DNA from: Roseovarius sp. SCSIO 43702
Lineage (GTDB): Bacteria > Pseudomonadota > Alphaproteobacteria > Rhodobacterales > Rhodobacteraceae
Length of the DNA: 64,000 bases
Direction: 5' to 3'
Assembly (NCBI RefSeq): GCF_019599045.1
Contig: NZ_CP080623.1
Coordinates: 1,758,501 to 1,822,500 of the forward strand
The notes beneath the pieces are model-generated. The model had not been told where the DNA came from and made no database searches. It saw only the letters and a program-made list of their open reading frames with translations. A program made the translations under genes and the position numbers. This document shows positions 40,358 through 48,495 of the stretch, in pieces. The first letter of the stretch is position 1. Each line of letters opens with the position of its first letter.

Positions 40358-40420
40358 ACGGGCCGCGACAGGAGATGCCGCGAGGCGGGGCCGGGCCGTG
40401 CCGCGGCCCGCGCGCGTGGC

Positions 40421-41611
40421 TCAGTTCGTGAGGTAGGGCATCGGGTCGAGGCTGTCGAAGCCGTCGCGCACCTCGAAATGCACCGCCGAGGCGCCGGAGC
40501 TGCGCGCCTTGGCCAGGGCCTGCCCACGCGAGACCTTCTGGCCGGTTTTCACGCTCACGTTGTCCACGTTGGAATAGACCGTCAGCAGGTTGTTGGCGTG
40601 TTTCACGACGACGATGGGCGTGCCGTTCGTATCCTCGGTGATCGCCGCGACGACGCCGCTGTCGGCGGCCTTGACGGATGCGCCGGGGCTTGCGGCGATG
40701 TCGATGCCGTCATTCTTGCCCTTGGCGTATTCGCGCACGATGTCGCCCTGCACGGGCATCGCCATGCGCGTGGCCCTGGGTGTGGCCTTGGTCTGTTCCT
40801 TCGAGAGGTCCGGGGCGTCGGCGGCCTGGGTGCCGGCTTTCGGCTTGTCGAGGGTGGCGACGGCGACGGTATCCTCCTTGGGCAAGGGCTTGGCGGCGCT
40901 TGGCGGCTCGGGCGTGGGAGAACCCGCCCCGGGCGCCTCGGAGGCATCGAAGGAGGCGCGCGTCTCGCCGGGGAGGGCGACGGGGATCAGGAGATACTGT
41001 CCCTCGCGCACCGAGAAGTCGGGGCCGAGACCGTTCCATTCGGCGAGGCTGCGGATGGAGACGTTGTAGAGCCGTGCGATGGTGTAGGCCGTTTCGCCGC
41101 GCGCGACCTTGTGGCGCGTGGGCTCGACCCCGCTGGTTCCCGAGGGCAGGGGGGTGGTGGTCACGGGTGCGGAGGAGGCGTCGGCGCGCGCGATGGCGCC
41201 GCCCGCGACGCTTTCGATGTCCACGCCGCCCGGCTTGATCGGGCCGCCGGAGGGTTCGGCCACCCGTCCGGGCAGCGCGATCACCTCGCCCTCGCGGAGG
41301 GTGTCGCCGGTCTTGATGCCGTTGTAGCGCGCAAGCTCGGCCGGGTCCGCGCCGATGCGGGCGGCGAGGCTGCCCAGCGTGTCGCCGCGCCGCGCGACCG
41401 CGACCTGGTAACCCGGATAGGAGATGATGCCGCGCGCATCGGGGTCGGGCCGGTCGGCGGTGGCCTGCCGGACGGCCTCGGACGTGCCGCCGCTGGAGCC
41501 GCCGCGCAGGTCGAGATCGAAGGGTTCGCTACAGGCCGTGAGGGCCATCCCGGCCACGCCGGCCAGAAGAAGGCCCCGTTTCGCTTTGAAAGTCATCGCT
41601 CGTATCCTCAT
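40421..41611 (-). CDS. nlpD: LysM/LytM lipoprotein, NlpD-like (non-catalytic M23)
   Basis: A 396-aa lipoprotein with lipobox LTAC at residues 24-27. LysM domain 1 spans about 66-113 (VARRGDTLGSLAARIG) and LysM 2 about 165-210 (VARGETAYTIARLYNVS). A LytM/M23 domain fills the last 110 residues. Catalytic ligands are replaced: NDGIDIA instead of HxGID, YSN instead of YxH, and AVHFEVR with one His. This matches E. coli NlpD, which activates amidases rather than cutting murein. AGGAGG lies 8 bp before the ATG. surE and pcm are upstream, as at the E. coli surE-pcm-nlpD locus. Confidence 0.9.
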   Translation of the reverse strand: MRIRAMTFKAKRGLLLAGVAGMALTACSEPFDLDLRGGSSGGTSEAVRQATADRPDPDARGIISYPGYQVAVARRGDTLGSLAARIGADPAELARYNGIKTGDTLREGEVIALPGRVAEPSGGPIKPGGVDIESVAGGAIARADASSAPVTTTPLPSGTSGVEPTRHKVARGETAYTIARLYNVSIRSLAEWNGLGPDFSVREGQYLLIPVALPGETRASFDASEAPGAGSPTPEPPSAAKPLPKEDTVAVATLDKPKAGTQAADAPDLSKEQTKATPRATRMAMPVQGDIVREYAKGKNDGIDIAASPGASVKAADSGVVAAITEDTNGTPIVVVKHANNLLTVYSNVDNVSVKTGQKVSRGQALAKARSSGASAVHFEVRDGFDSLDPMPYLTN

Positions 41612-41666
41612 TCACGTGCCCTCCTGTCCCGAGGGTCAAATCCGTCCTTCTTCGCAACGCGCGGCG

Positions 41667-42323
41667 TCACGTGTCGCGCCCCAACCCCTCGAGCAGGGGC
41701 ACGAAGCGCACCGGCATCAATTCGTCATAGTCGAGGCCTGTCTCGGTGCGCGTGACCCTGATGAGACGTTGCACCGCGTCCGACTGACCCACCGGAAGCA
41801 CCATGATACCGCCGATTTTCAATTGCGCCAATAGGGGGCCGGGCGGATCCTCGGCGGCGGCGGTCACGAGGATGCGGTCGAAGGGCGCCTGTTCGGGCAG
41901 GCCGTGGCTTCCGTCGACGGTCCGGCTGGTGATGTTGGTGAGGTCGAGTTCTCGGAAGAGCTCGCTCGCCTCGCGCACGAGGCGGCTGTGGCGGTCCACC
42001 GTGTAGACCCGCCGTGCCAGCACGCTGAGGATCGCGGCCTGGTAGCCCGAGCCGGTCCCGATCTCGAGCACGGTGTCGCGCGCGCCGACCCTGAGCGCCT
42101 GCGTCATGAGCCCCACCACCGAAGGCTGCGAGATGGTCTGGCCGCAGGCGATGGGCAGGGGCGTGTCGTCATAGGCGCGGGTGGCGAAGTATCCACGCAC
42201 GAAGGGCGCGCGGTCGATCTTTTCCATGGCCGCCAGCACGCGCTTGTCCGTCACGCCGCGCGAGCGCAGCGCGAAGAGGAACTGCATCTTGCGTTCGGCG
42301 GTATCGGGGTCCGGTTCGTTCAT
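41667..42323 (-). CDS. pcm: protein-L-isoaspartate O-methyltransferase
   Basis: A 218-aa SAM-dependent enzyme that starts repair of isoaspartyl residues in aged proteins. [37 protein letters not shown] and the SAM motif [17 protein letters not shown] are diagnostic; [13 protein letters not shown] follows. The ATG overlaps the surE stop (ATGA). Confidence 0.95.
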   Translation of the reverse strand: MNEPDPDTAERKMQFLFALRSRGVTDKRVLAAMEKIDRAPFVRGYFATRAYDDTPLPIACGQTISQPSVVGLMTQALRVGARDTVLEIGTGSGYQAAILSVLARRVYTVDRHSRLVREASELFRELDLTNITSRTVDGSHGLPEQAPFDRILVTAAAEDPPGPLLAQLKIGGIMVLPVGQSDAVQRLIRVTRTETGLDYDELMPVRFVPLLEGLGRDT

Positions 42324-43102
42324 TCGATCGTCTTGAGCGCCTCGAGCGCGTCATGGGCGGTGAGATCGGCCCGCATCGGCGTGACCGAGATATAGCCCGC
42401 GAGGTTCACGTCGGCGTCCGAGCCGGGCGCGGTGGGCTGCTGCTGCGGCGCGCCGGTGACCCAGAGGAAGCGGCGCCCCGAGGGCGAGAGCTGTGGCTTG
42501 ACGCCGAAGCCCATGTCGCGGCGGAAGCCTTGCCGTGCCGCGCGCATCCCCCTGACCTCGCCGCCCGGCACGGGGGGGAAGTTGACGTTGAAGAAGATGC
42601 CGTAATCGTCGTTGCCCCAGAGCGCCGCGTCGAGGATGCTGCGGCAGGTGGCGAGCCCGTGCTGGCGCGCGGCCTCCCAGACGTCATCGAGATCGCGGTT
42701 GCCGGGACCGAAGAACTGGCTGAGCGCGATGGCGTTAACGCCCTGGAGCGCGGCCTCCATCGCGGCGCCCACGGTGCCGGAATAGACCGCGTTCTCGGCC
42801 GCGTTGTTGCCCCGGTTCACCCCGGAGAGCACGAGGTCGGGCGGCGTGTCCTTCATCACGTCATGGATCGCCGCGATCACGCAGTCGGCCGGGCTGCCCT
42901 GCGCTGCGAAGCGGCGTGGCCCCAGCTCGGAGATCATCATGGGCTGCGTGTAGGAGATGCAATGCCCGACGCCTGATTGCTCGAACGCGGGCGCCACGCA
43001 CCACACCTCGCCATCCGGCCCCGCGAGGCCGGAGGCGATGTCCTGAAGGACATCGAGCCCCGGCGCGTTGATGCCGTCGTCGTTGGTGATCAGGATGCGC
43101 AT
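42320..43102 (-). CDS. surE: 5'/3'-nucleotidase SurE
   Basis: A 260-aa metal-dependent nucleotidase for stationary-phase survival. The N-terminal [14 protein letters not shown] holds the Asp-Asp metal pair; [25 protein letters not shown] holds the third ligand Asn and phosphate site (positions 95-119). FFNVNFPP is also typical. First gene of the surE-pcm-nlpD set. Confidence 0.96.
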   Translation of the reverse strand: MRILITNDDGINAPGLDVLQDIASGLAGPDGEVWCVAPAFEQSGVGHCISYTQPMMISELGPRRFAAQGSPADCVIAAIHDVMKDTPPDLVLSGVNRGNNAAENAVYSGTVGAAMEAALQGVNAIALSQFFGPGNRDLDDVWEAARQHGLATCRSILDAALWGNDDYGIFFNVNFPPVPGGEVRGMRAARQGFRRDMGFGVKPQLSPSGRRFLWVTGAPQQQPTAPGSDADVNLAGYISVTPMRADLTAHDALEALKTIE

Positions 43103-43180
43103 GATGGGCCTTCCGCCAGAACCGTCTTCATCTGTCTATCGCCCCGGCAGGCGCGCGACAAGCGGGGCGCGCGCGTGCGA

Positions 43181-43831
43181 TCAGACCAGCCCCTGCAACA
43201 GGCGCGCGGCCTCGTCGGCGGGTGGCGTGAGGGCATCGCGATCCTCGCCGGGGTGGAAACGGGCGCGGATGGCGGTGGGCATCGGCCTGGGTTCGAGGAT
43301 GTGGACATGCGGCCCGGTCCGCGGCGTCTCGGCCTGCCACGAGCGGGCGAGGGCGATCTGCGCGGCCTTGGTCGCGCCGTAGGCCCCGAAGAATTTCTCG
43401 CCGCCCCTGGGATCGTCGAGAAAGACCGCGTGGCCCGTCTCGCCCAGAAGCGGCGACAGGAACGGGATGAGCGTTGCCGTCGCCGTCACGTTCGTCGCGA
43501 CGGATTTCTCCATGTCGCGGGCATCGAGATGCGCAGTGGGCGCGAGAGGCGCGGCATGGATCGCCGCGTGGATCCAGAGATCGAGCTTGCCCCAACGGTC
43601 GTAGATCGACCGGCAGAGCTGTGCCATGGCGTCGGTATTGGTCACGTCCATGGGCGCGAGCGTCGCCGCGCCGCCCTTGGCCTTGATGCGGTCGTCAAGC
43701 TCCTCGAGCGCGCCCACGGTGCGGGCCACCGCGACGATGTGGTGGCTGGTGCAAAGCCGTTCGGCCATGGCCGCCCCGAGACCGCGGGAGGCGCCGGTGA
43801 CGAGGGCTATCTTCGTGTCATTCTGGGTCAT
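43181..43831 (-). CDS. short-chain dehydrogenase/reductase family protein
   Basis: A 216-aa Rossmann protein. The cofactor loop is VTGASRGLGAAMAERL, and TNVTATATLI is in place. The YxxxK pair is in GAYGATKAAQ, but the usual catalytic serine before it is absent: the strand reads HAVFLDDPRGG. So oxidoreductase activity is uncertain. The start at 43831 (M-T-Q-N-D) sets the glycine loop at the normal position. It is divergent from bioY. Confidence 0.83.
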   Translation of the reverse strand: MTQNDTKIALVTGASRGLGAAMAERLCTSHHIVAVARTVGALEELDDRIKAKGGAATLAPMDVTNTDAMAQLCRSIYDRWGKLDLWIHAAIHAAPLAPTAHLDARDMEKSVATNVTATATLIPFLSPLLGETGHAVFLDDPRGGEKFFGAYGATKAAQIALARSWQAETPRTGPHVHILEPRPMPTAIRARFHPGEDRDALTPPADEAARLLQGLV

Positions 43832-43875
43832 GGCCGGCAAATCCCATCCGGCGGAGGAATAATCAAGCGCGTTCC

Positions 43876-43904
43876 TTGACAAATTCGCGGCTGCGGCAAA
43901 AAAC
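43876..43904 (+). promoter_or_regulatory. possible bioY promoter
   Basis: TTGACA at 43876-43881 is followed after 17 bp by AAAAAC, a weak -10. It lies 38 bp before the bioY ATG. No BioR-type TTAT-rich operator was found. Confidence 0.35.
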
Positions 43905-43941
43905 CGTCACGGACACACTCAACATGAGGAGAGCGGAGAAC

Positions 43942-44508
43942 ATGACCATCGAAACGACGCAGCGGCGCATCGCGCGCCAGGGGGGAGCGGTCCGCGCCGC
44001 GGGGCTCGTCCTCGGCGGGTCGCTCCTGATCGCGGCCGCGGCACAGGTGAGCGTGGGCTGGCCGGTGCCGATGAGCCTTCAGACACTGGCGGTCCTGGTG
44101 GTGGGGATGAGCCTCGGCGCGCGGCTAGGCGCGCTGGCGGTCGTGGCCTACCTCGCCGAGGGGGCGATGGGCCTGCCGGTCTTTGCCAACGGCATGTCCG
44201 CGCCCGCGCTGGCCGGCCCGACGGCGGGGTTCCTCTTCGGCTTCGTGGGCATGGCGTATCTCGCCGGGCTGGCGGCGGACATGGGCCTTGCGCGGCGGCT
44301 GGTTCCGGCGGCGCTTTGCGCGGCGGCGATCTCGCTTCTTCTCTACGGGCCTGGCCTTGCGTGGCCCGCGCTCGTCATGGGAAAGACCCTGCCCGAGCTG
44401 TGGGGCGGCTGGATGGCGCCGTTCCTGCTGGGTGACGCGATCAAGGCGGTACTCGCGGCGATGATCGTCTGCGGCGGCTCCGCGCTTCTGGGCCGGCTCC
44501 GCGGCTGA
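43942..44508 (+). CDS. bioY: biotin transporter BioY
   Basis: A 188-aa S-component of a biotin ECF transporter, with six membrane helices. The BioY signature is visible in VGWPVPMSLQTLAVLVVGMSLG and GAMGLPVFANG, followed by AGPTAGFLFGF. No bioM or bioN lies nearby, so it may work alone or with a shared energising module. GCGGAGAAC precedes the ATG. Confidence 0.93.
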   Translation: MTIETTQRRIARQGGAVRAAGLVLGGSLLIAAAAQVSVGWPVPMSLQTLAVLVVGMSLGARLGALAVVAYLAEGAMGLPVFANGMSAPALAGPTAGFLFGFVGMAYLAGLAADMGLARRLVPAALCAAAISLLLYGPGLAWPALVMGKTLPELWGGWMAPFLLGDAIKAVLAAMIVCGGSALLGRLRG

Positions 44509-44516
44509 CGCGGGGA

Positions 44517-44545
44517 CCGGGGCGGCCCCTGCTGGCCCGCCCCGG
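44517..44545 (+). terminator. GC-rich hairpin after bioY
   Basis: CCGGGGCGG pairs with CCGCCCCGG (9 bp, 11-nt loop), 9 bp past the bioY stop. There is no T run, so termination would be inefficient or rho-assisted. Confidence 0.4.
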
Positions 44546-44672
44546 CCTTGCCCGGCGGGCCGTGGCCCCCGAAAGACCATTGCAATATCCCCAATTCGTC
44601 TAAAACGCGCCGCATTTCGCGGGCAATCCTGTCTTCGATCAAAAGGGCGTGAAAAGCCCAAGGAGGACAGTG

Positions 44673-45299
44673 ATGAAACCCGTTCGTATCTTTGCCGCGC
44701 TTCTGCTGGGCCTCGGCCTGAGCGCATGTGCCGCGACCGAGACCGCGACCCGCAACGCGTCGCTCATCGCCGATGCACCCGCACCCGCGGCCGCGTCGAT
44801 CCGCGTCGAGGAGGTGACGGTGAGCGTGCCGCGCAGCCTCAAGGTGTCGGAAGCCAACCGTTACTTCCCCGGCGGCGACATCGTCTGGCGCGAGGACGGC
44901 CCGGGCGATCGCCATGTGCAGGTGCAGAAGATCGTCGAGGAGGCGATCGGTGCCGGCGTCACGGGGCTCGACGGGGCGACACCGGTCGACCTGCATATCG
45001 AGATCACCCGCTTTCACGCGCTGACCGAGAAGGCGCGCTATACCACCGGCGGCGTGCATGACATCGAGTTCATGGTGACGCTTCTGCATCCCGAGACGCA
45101 TCAGCCGCTCGGTCCGTCGCATCACGTGGATGCGGGGTTCAAGGCCTATGGCGGACAGAAGGCCATCGCGGCCGAGGCGAAGGGCCTCACGCAGAAGGTG
45201 CGCATCAACCGTCATCTCCAGGGAGTCATCCGCGACGAACTGACCAAGGCCGGCGGACACAAGCAGGCAAGCCTCGGGGTCTACAAAGTCTTCGACTGA
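44673..45299 (+). CDS. lipoprotein of the DUF6778-like Rhodobacterales family
   Basis: A 208-aa protein with lipobox GLSAC (residues 14-18). The body includes VEEVTVSVPRSLKVSEANRYFPGGDIVWRED and VDLHIEITRFHALTEKARYTTGG, given here as markers at residues 45-75 and 105-128. AAGGAGG lies before the ATG. The family name is from memory; the function is unknown. Confidence 0.75.
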   Translation: MKPVRIFAALLLGLGLSACAATETATRNASLIADAPAPAAASIRVEEVTVSVPRSLKVSEANRYFPGGDIVWREDGPGDRHVQVQKIVEEAIGAGVTGLDGATPVDLHIEITRFHALTEKARYTTGGVHDIEFMVTLLHPETHQPLGPSHHVDAGFKAYGGQKAIAAEAKGLTQKVRINRHLQGVIRDELTKAGGHKQASLGVYKVFD

Positions 45300-45338
45300 C
45301 CCTTCCGCACGGGCGCGAAACGAATTAAGGGGACGGCC

Positions 45339-46535
45339 ATGACGCCGTCCCCTCTGCCCGTGATCCGCCTGAAACCCAAGACCGACCCGCGCCGTATCCG
45401 GCACGGGTTTCCGTGGGTCTACGACAACGAGATCGTGACGGACCGTCGCACGAAGGCCATCCCGTCCGGGGCGCTGGCCGTGCTCGAGGATGCCGAGCGC
45501 GGGACCCTGGGCCTGGTCGCGGTCAATCCACGCTCGCGCATCTTCGCGCGAATGCTTGACCGCGACACGGGCGCCGAGATCGGCGAGGACTGGTTTCGGG
45601 TGCGGCTCGCGCGGGCGTTGGACCTGCGGATGCGGCTCTTCGATGCGCCCTTCTACCGGCTGGTCCATGCGGAGGCGGATGGTCTGCCCGGCGTGATCAT
45701 CGATCGTTTCGGCGACGTGGCCGTCATTCAGCCCAACACGGCCTGGGCCGAGGCGCATCTGGGGGCGCTGGCCGCGGCGCTGGCCGGGGTGACCGGTATC
45801 GGAACGATCCTGAAGAACGCAGGCGGATGGGCGCGGGGCCTCGAAGGGCTCGACGACCAGAGCGCGGTGTTGCACGGCGTGGCGCCCGACGGGCCGGTCG
45901 AGGTGCCGATGAACGGCGCGGTCTACATGGCGGACCTGCTGGAAGGCCAGAAGACCGGGCTGTTCTTCGACCAGCGGCCCAACCATGCCTTCGCCAAGGG
46001 GCTGAGCGAGGGCGCGCGGGTGCTTGACGTCTTTTCGCATGTGGGCGGCTTCGGTCTGGCGGCACTTGCGGGCGGTGCTGCGCGGGTGCTGGCGGTGGAC
46101 AGTTCGGCCCCCGCGCTGGCGCTGGCCCGCGAGGGTGCCGCGCGGATGGGGGCCGAAGGGCGGTTCGAGACCCGCCAGGGGGATGCGTTCGACACATTGG
46201 CGGCGCTGGCCGATGAGGGCGCGGCATTCGACGTGGTGATCTGCGACCCGCCCGCCTTCGCGCCGACGAAGAAGGCGTTCGACCGCGGGTTGCGGGCATA
46301 TGAGCGGATCGCGCGGCTGGCCGCGCCGCTGGTCGCCGAGGGCGGGATCCTGGGCCTGTGCTCGTGCTCGCACGCGGCCGACCTCGGGGCGTTCCGGCAG
46401 GCAAGCGTGCGGGGCATCGGGCGCGCGGGGCGCGAGGGGCGGCTCTTGCACACGGGCTTTGCCGGGCCGGACCACCCGATGCATCCGCAACTTGCCGAGA
46501 GCGGGTATCTCAAGGTGCTGTTCTTCGCGCTATGA
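45339..46535 (+). CDS. class I SAM-dependent rRNA methyltransferase, RlmI-like
   Basis: A 398-aa protein with an N-terminal PUA domain (RIRHGFPWVYDNEI) and an RlmI-type Rossmann methyltransferase. LVHAEADGLPGVIIDRFGD, VYMADLLEGQKTGLFFDQRPN, the SAM loop VLDVFSHVGGFGLAAL and the catalytic-region DPPAFAPTKKAF are typical of 23S rRNA m5C/m7G methylases of this group. AAGGGGAC precedes the ATG. It is coupled to the PIN gene by ATGA. Confidence 0.9.
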   Translation: MTPSPLPVIRLKPKTDPRRIRHGFPWVYDNEIVTDRRTKAIPSGALAVLEDAERGTLGLVAVNPRSRIFARMLDRDTGAEIGEDWFRVRLARALDLRMRLFDAPFYRLVHAEADGLPGVIIDRFGDVAVIQPNTAWAEAHLGALAAALAGVTGIGTILKNAGGWARGLEGLDDQSAVLHGVAPDGPVEVPMNGAVYMADLLEGQKTGLFFDQRPNHAFAKGLSEGARVLDVFSHVGGFGLAALAGGAARVLAVDSSAPALALAREGAARMGAEGRFETRQGDAFDTLAALADEGAAFDVVICDPPAFAPTKKAFDRGLRAYERIARLAAPLVAEGGILGLCSCSHAADLGAFRQASVRGIGRAGREGRLLHTGFAGPDHPMHPQLAESGYLKVLFFAL

Positions 46536-47071
46536 GGGCGCTTCTGGATACTTGCGTGATCTATCCCACGGTGATGCGGCAGGTCCTGCTGCGCGTGGCG
46601 GCGCGGGGCGCGTTCACGCCGCTATGGTCGGCGCGGATCATTGCCGAATGGCAGCGCGCGGCGGCGAAGCTGGGCCCCGAGGGCGTGGCGCAGGCCGAGG
46701 CGGAGGCGGCGCTGCTGAGGGCCGAGTGGCCCGATGCGGAGGTGTGCTATCCGCCCGCGCTCGAGGCGCGGCTGTGGTTGCCGGATGCGGCGGATACGCA
46801 TGTGCTGGCCGCGGCGATCGCGGGATCGGCGGACGTGATCGTGACGCTCAACGCACGCGATTTTCCGCGAAACATCCTGGCCGAGGAAGGGGTGAGCCGG
46901 GCGGATCCCGATGCGTTCCTGATGGGGTTCCACGAGGCGCGGCCGGCGCTGGTGGCCGAGGCGGCGGCCGAGGTGCTGGCCGAGGCGCGCCGGATGACGG
47001 GCGAGGCGTGGGAGATGCGCGCGCTGCTCAAGAAGGCGCGGCTGCCGCGGCTGGGCAAGGCGCTGGGATAG
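46532..47071 (+). CDS. PIN domain protein (putative ribonuclease)
   Basis: A 179-aa protein. The PIN fold acidic residues are in LLDTCVIYP (Asp6), IIAEWQRA (Glu), DAADTHVLAAAI (Asp pair) and TLNARDFP (Asp). That matches the VapC-type metal nuclease core, followed by a 50-residue helical tail. No VapB-like antitoxin precedes it; instead it overlaps the methyltransferase stop. So a toxin role is doubtful, and RNA processing linked to the rRNA methylase is an alternative. Confidence 0.83.
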   Translation: MRALLDTCVIYPTVMRQVLLRVAARGAFTPLWSARIIAEWQRAAAKLGPEGVAQAEAEAALLRAEWPDAEVCYPPALEARLWLPDAADTHVLAAAIAGSADVIVTLNARDFPRNILAEEGVSRADPDAFLMGFHEARPALVAEAAAEVLAEARRMTGEAWEMRALLKKARLPRLGKALG

Positions 47072-47156
47072 GCGCCGGGTAGGGGATGCGGTGCGACGCA
47101 TGTTTTCCCGAAACCCGACACAATCCCGCCGGGATCGCTTGCCAGTTTGTCGTGAC

Positions 47157-47294
47157 ATGCAGCTTGCGGAGTTCCATGGCGTGCGGGATTTCTTCCTTTC
47201 CATTCATGTATTCGCCTTGCGGAGCCTGGGCGTCCTCGGCCTTGGCCTTGCGCTGAGTCTCGCGCTCGGCTTGCCCGGTGCCGTCGCGCGGTGA
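47157..47294 (+). CDS. possible small membrane protein, 45 aa
   Basis: Open frame from ATG at 47157. The product has a short polar start and a Leu/Gly/Ala-rich helix (residues 22-44). Its third positions look coding, but no ribosome site is evident. It overlaps the next frame by 17 bp; the two could be pieces of one gene split by a frameshift. Confidence 0.4.
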   Translation: MQLAEFHGVRDFFLSIHVFALRSLGVLGLGLALSLALGLPGAVAR

Positions 47295-47697
47295 TCACCT
47301 GCTCTTTCCGACGCTTGTCTGCCTTCCAGCGATCCTCGCGGCGCTGGTCGGCGTTTGGCCGCGCCTCACGCCCGCCTGGGTCGCGCGGCCGAACCGCGTG
47401 GGGCCGGCGCTCGGCCTCTTCTTCCTCGCCGGGATCATGATGATACCGCTGGTCATGCTGGCCTTTTCGGCCGTGATCGCCTGGAACATCGAGGAGCCGT
47501 TTTCGAGGGGATTGGCCATGTTGGCGGCGGCGTCACTCGCGCTTCCCGCGCTGGTGGTTCAGTGGCTGGGCCTTGTCCTGGGATGCTGGCCCGATGATGA
47601 CGCGCCGCGCGCCGCCGTGCCGCCGGCCACGCCGAGGGTGCCGGCGGCCAGCACGGAGGATCTGCGCGCGCTGCGGCTGTCGCGGATGGGTGGCTGA
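47278..47697 (+). CDS. hypothetical membrane protein, 139 aa
   Basis: Three membrane helices (about residues 9-27, 43-70 and 79-103), then a Pro/Ala-rich cytoplasmic tail ending STEDLRALRLSRMGG. Codon bias is strongly coding. The only start after the preceding in-frame stop is GTG at 47278, inside the 45-aa frame. No family is recognised. Confidence 0.6.
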   Translation: MPSRGDHLLFPTLVCLPAILAALVGVWPRLTPAWVARPNRVGPALGLFFLAGIMMIPLVMLAFSAVIAWNIEEPFSRGLAMLAAASLALPALVVQWLGLVLGCWPDDDAPRAAVPPATPRVPAASTEDLRALRLSRMGG

Positions 47698-47715
47698 GCC
47701 CGCGACGGGGCGGCG

Positions 47716-48408
47716 TCAGGGGCCCTCGACGCCCCAGCGCTGCTCCATCTTCTCGATGGCCGCGATGCGCTCGTCGGTCTTGGGATGACTCATGAGCCAG
47801 GCGGGCATGGCCCCGCCGCGGGACTGGGTGAGCGCCTCGAGCTTCCTGAAGAGCGATTTCTGCGGGGCGGTGCCGATCCCGGCCCGGGTGAGGAGCGCGG
47901 CGGCGTAGGCGTCGGCCTCGTACTCGTCCGAGCGCGACAGGCGCGCGGCGAGAAGCGAGGTGAGGCCGTTCGCGATCCAGATGCCGATCCCCGGGAGGAA
48001 GCGCGACAGCAGCATGGCGAGCGCGGCGCGCATGGCGTTCTGGCCCGAGAAGTCGATCATGCGTTTGCGGGTATGGCCGAGGGCGACGTGCCCCAACTCG
48101 TGCGCGATCACCGAGGCGAGCTCGTCGGCGCTGACCTCGCCTTGCTGGAACTTGCGGTAGAAGCCGCGCGTGATGAAGATGCGCCCGTCGGGCGCAGCGA
48201 GGCCGTTCACGGGGTCGATCTCGTAGATGTGGACGCGGATGCGGGGCAGGTCGAGCGCGCGGGCCAGCCGATCGGTCATGCGCTTGAGCAGGGGGTCCGC
48301 CAGCTCGGTCGAACGCGCGTCAAGCTCGCGCCGGGTGCGCCAGACGGAGAAGCGATACATCGCGACCGCGTAGGCGATGGCGAGGATGATCGGCATGAAC
48401 TTGAGCAT
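47716..48408 (-). CDS. M48 family metalloprotease, HtpX-like
   Basis: About 230 aa. One N-terminal membrane helix precedes the zinc motif HELGH in ASVIAHELGHVALGH, and the third ligand Glu is in SRSDEYEADAYAA. This is the minimal M48 form, possibly for membrane or periplasmic protein quality control. M-L-K-F at 48408 is taken as the start because it leads directly into the helix; a start at 48447 would add 13 residues. Neither has a clear ribosome site. Confidence 0.88.
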   Translation of the reverse strand: MLKFMPIILAIAYAVAMYRFSVWRTRRELDARSTELADPLLKRMTDRLARALDLPRIRVHIYEIDPVNGLAAPDGRIFITRGFYRKFQQGEVSADELASVIAHELGHVALGHTRKRMIDFSGQNAMRAALAMLLSRFLPGIGIWIANGLTSLLAARLSRSDEYEADAYAAALLTRAGIGTAPQKSLFRKLEALTQSRGGAMPAWLMSHPKTDERIAAIEKMEQRWGVEGP

Positions 48409-48495
48409 GGACCAGATATGGGATGCGCGGGGCGTGGCGGCAAGCATGATCCGGGAACACGCGGCATTTCCGTTGCACGCATCGGAGCGTGATGG

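Noticed and set aside
43832-43941. BioR operator or biotin-type riboswitch before bioY
   Set aside because: No TTAT-rich palindrome and no conserved RNA fold could be seen.
46532-47071. VapBC toxin-antitoxin module
   Set aside because: The PIN protein has no antitoxin-like gene beside it and is coupled to an rRNA methyltransferase instead.
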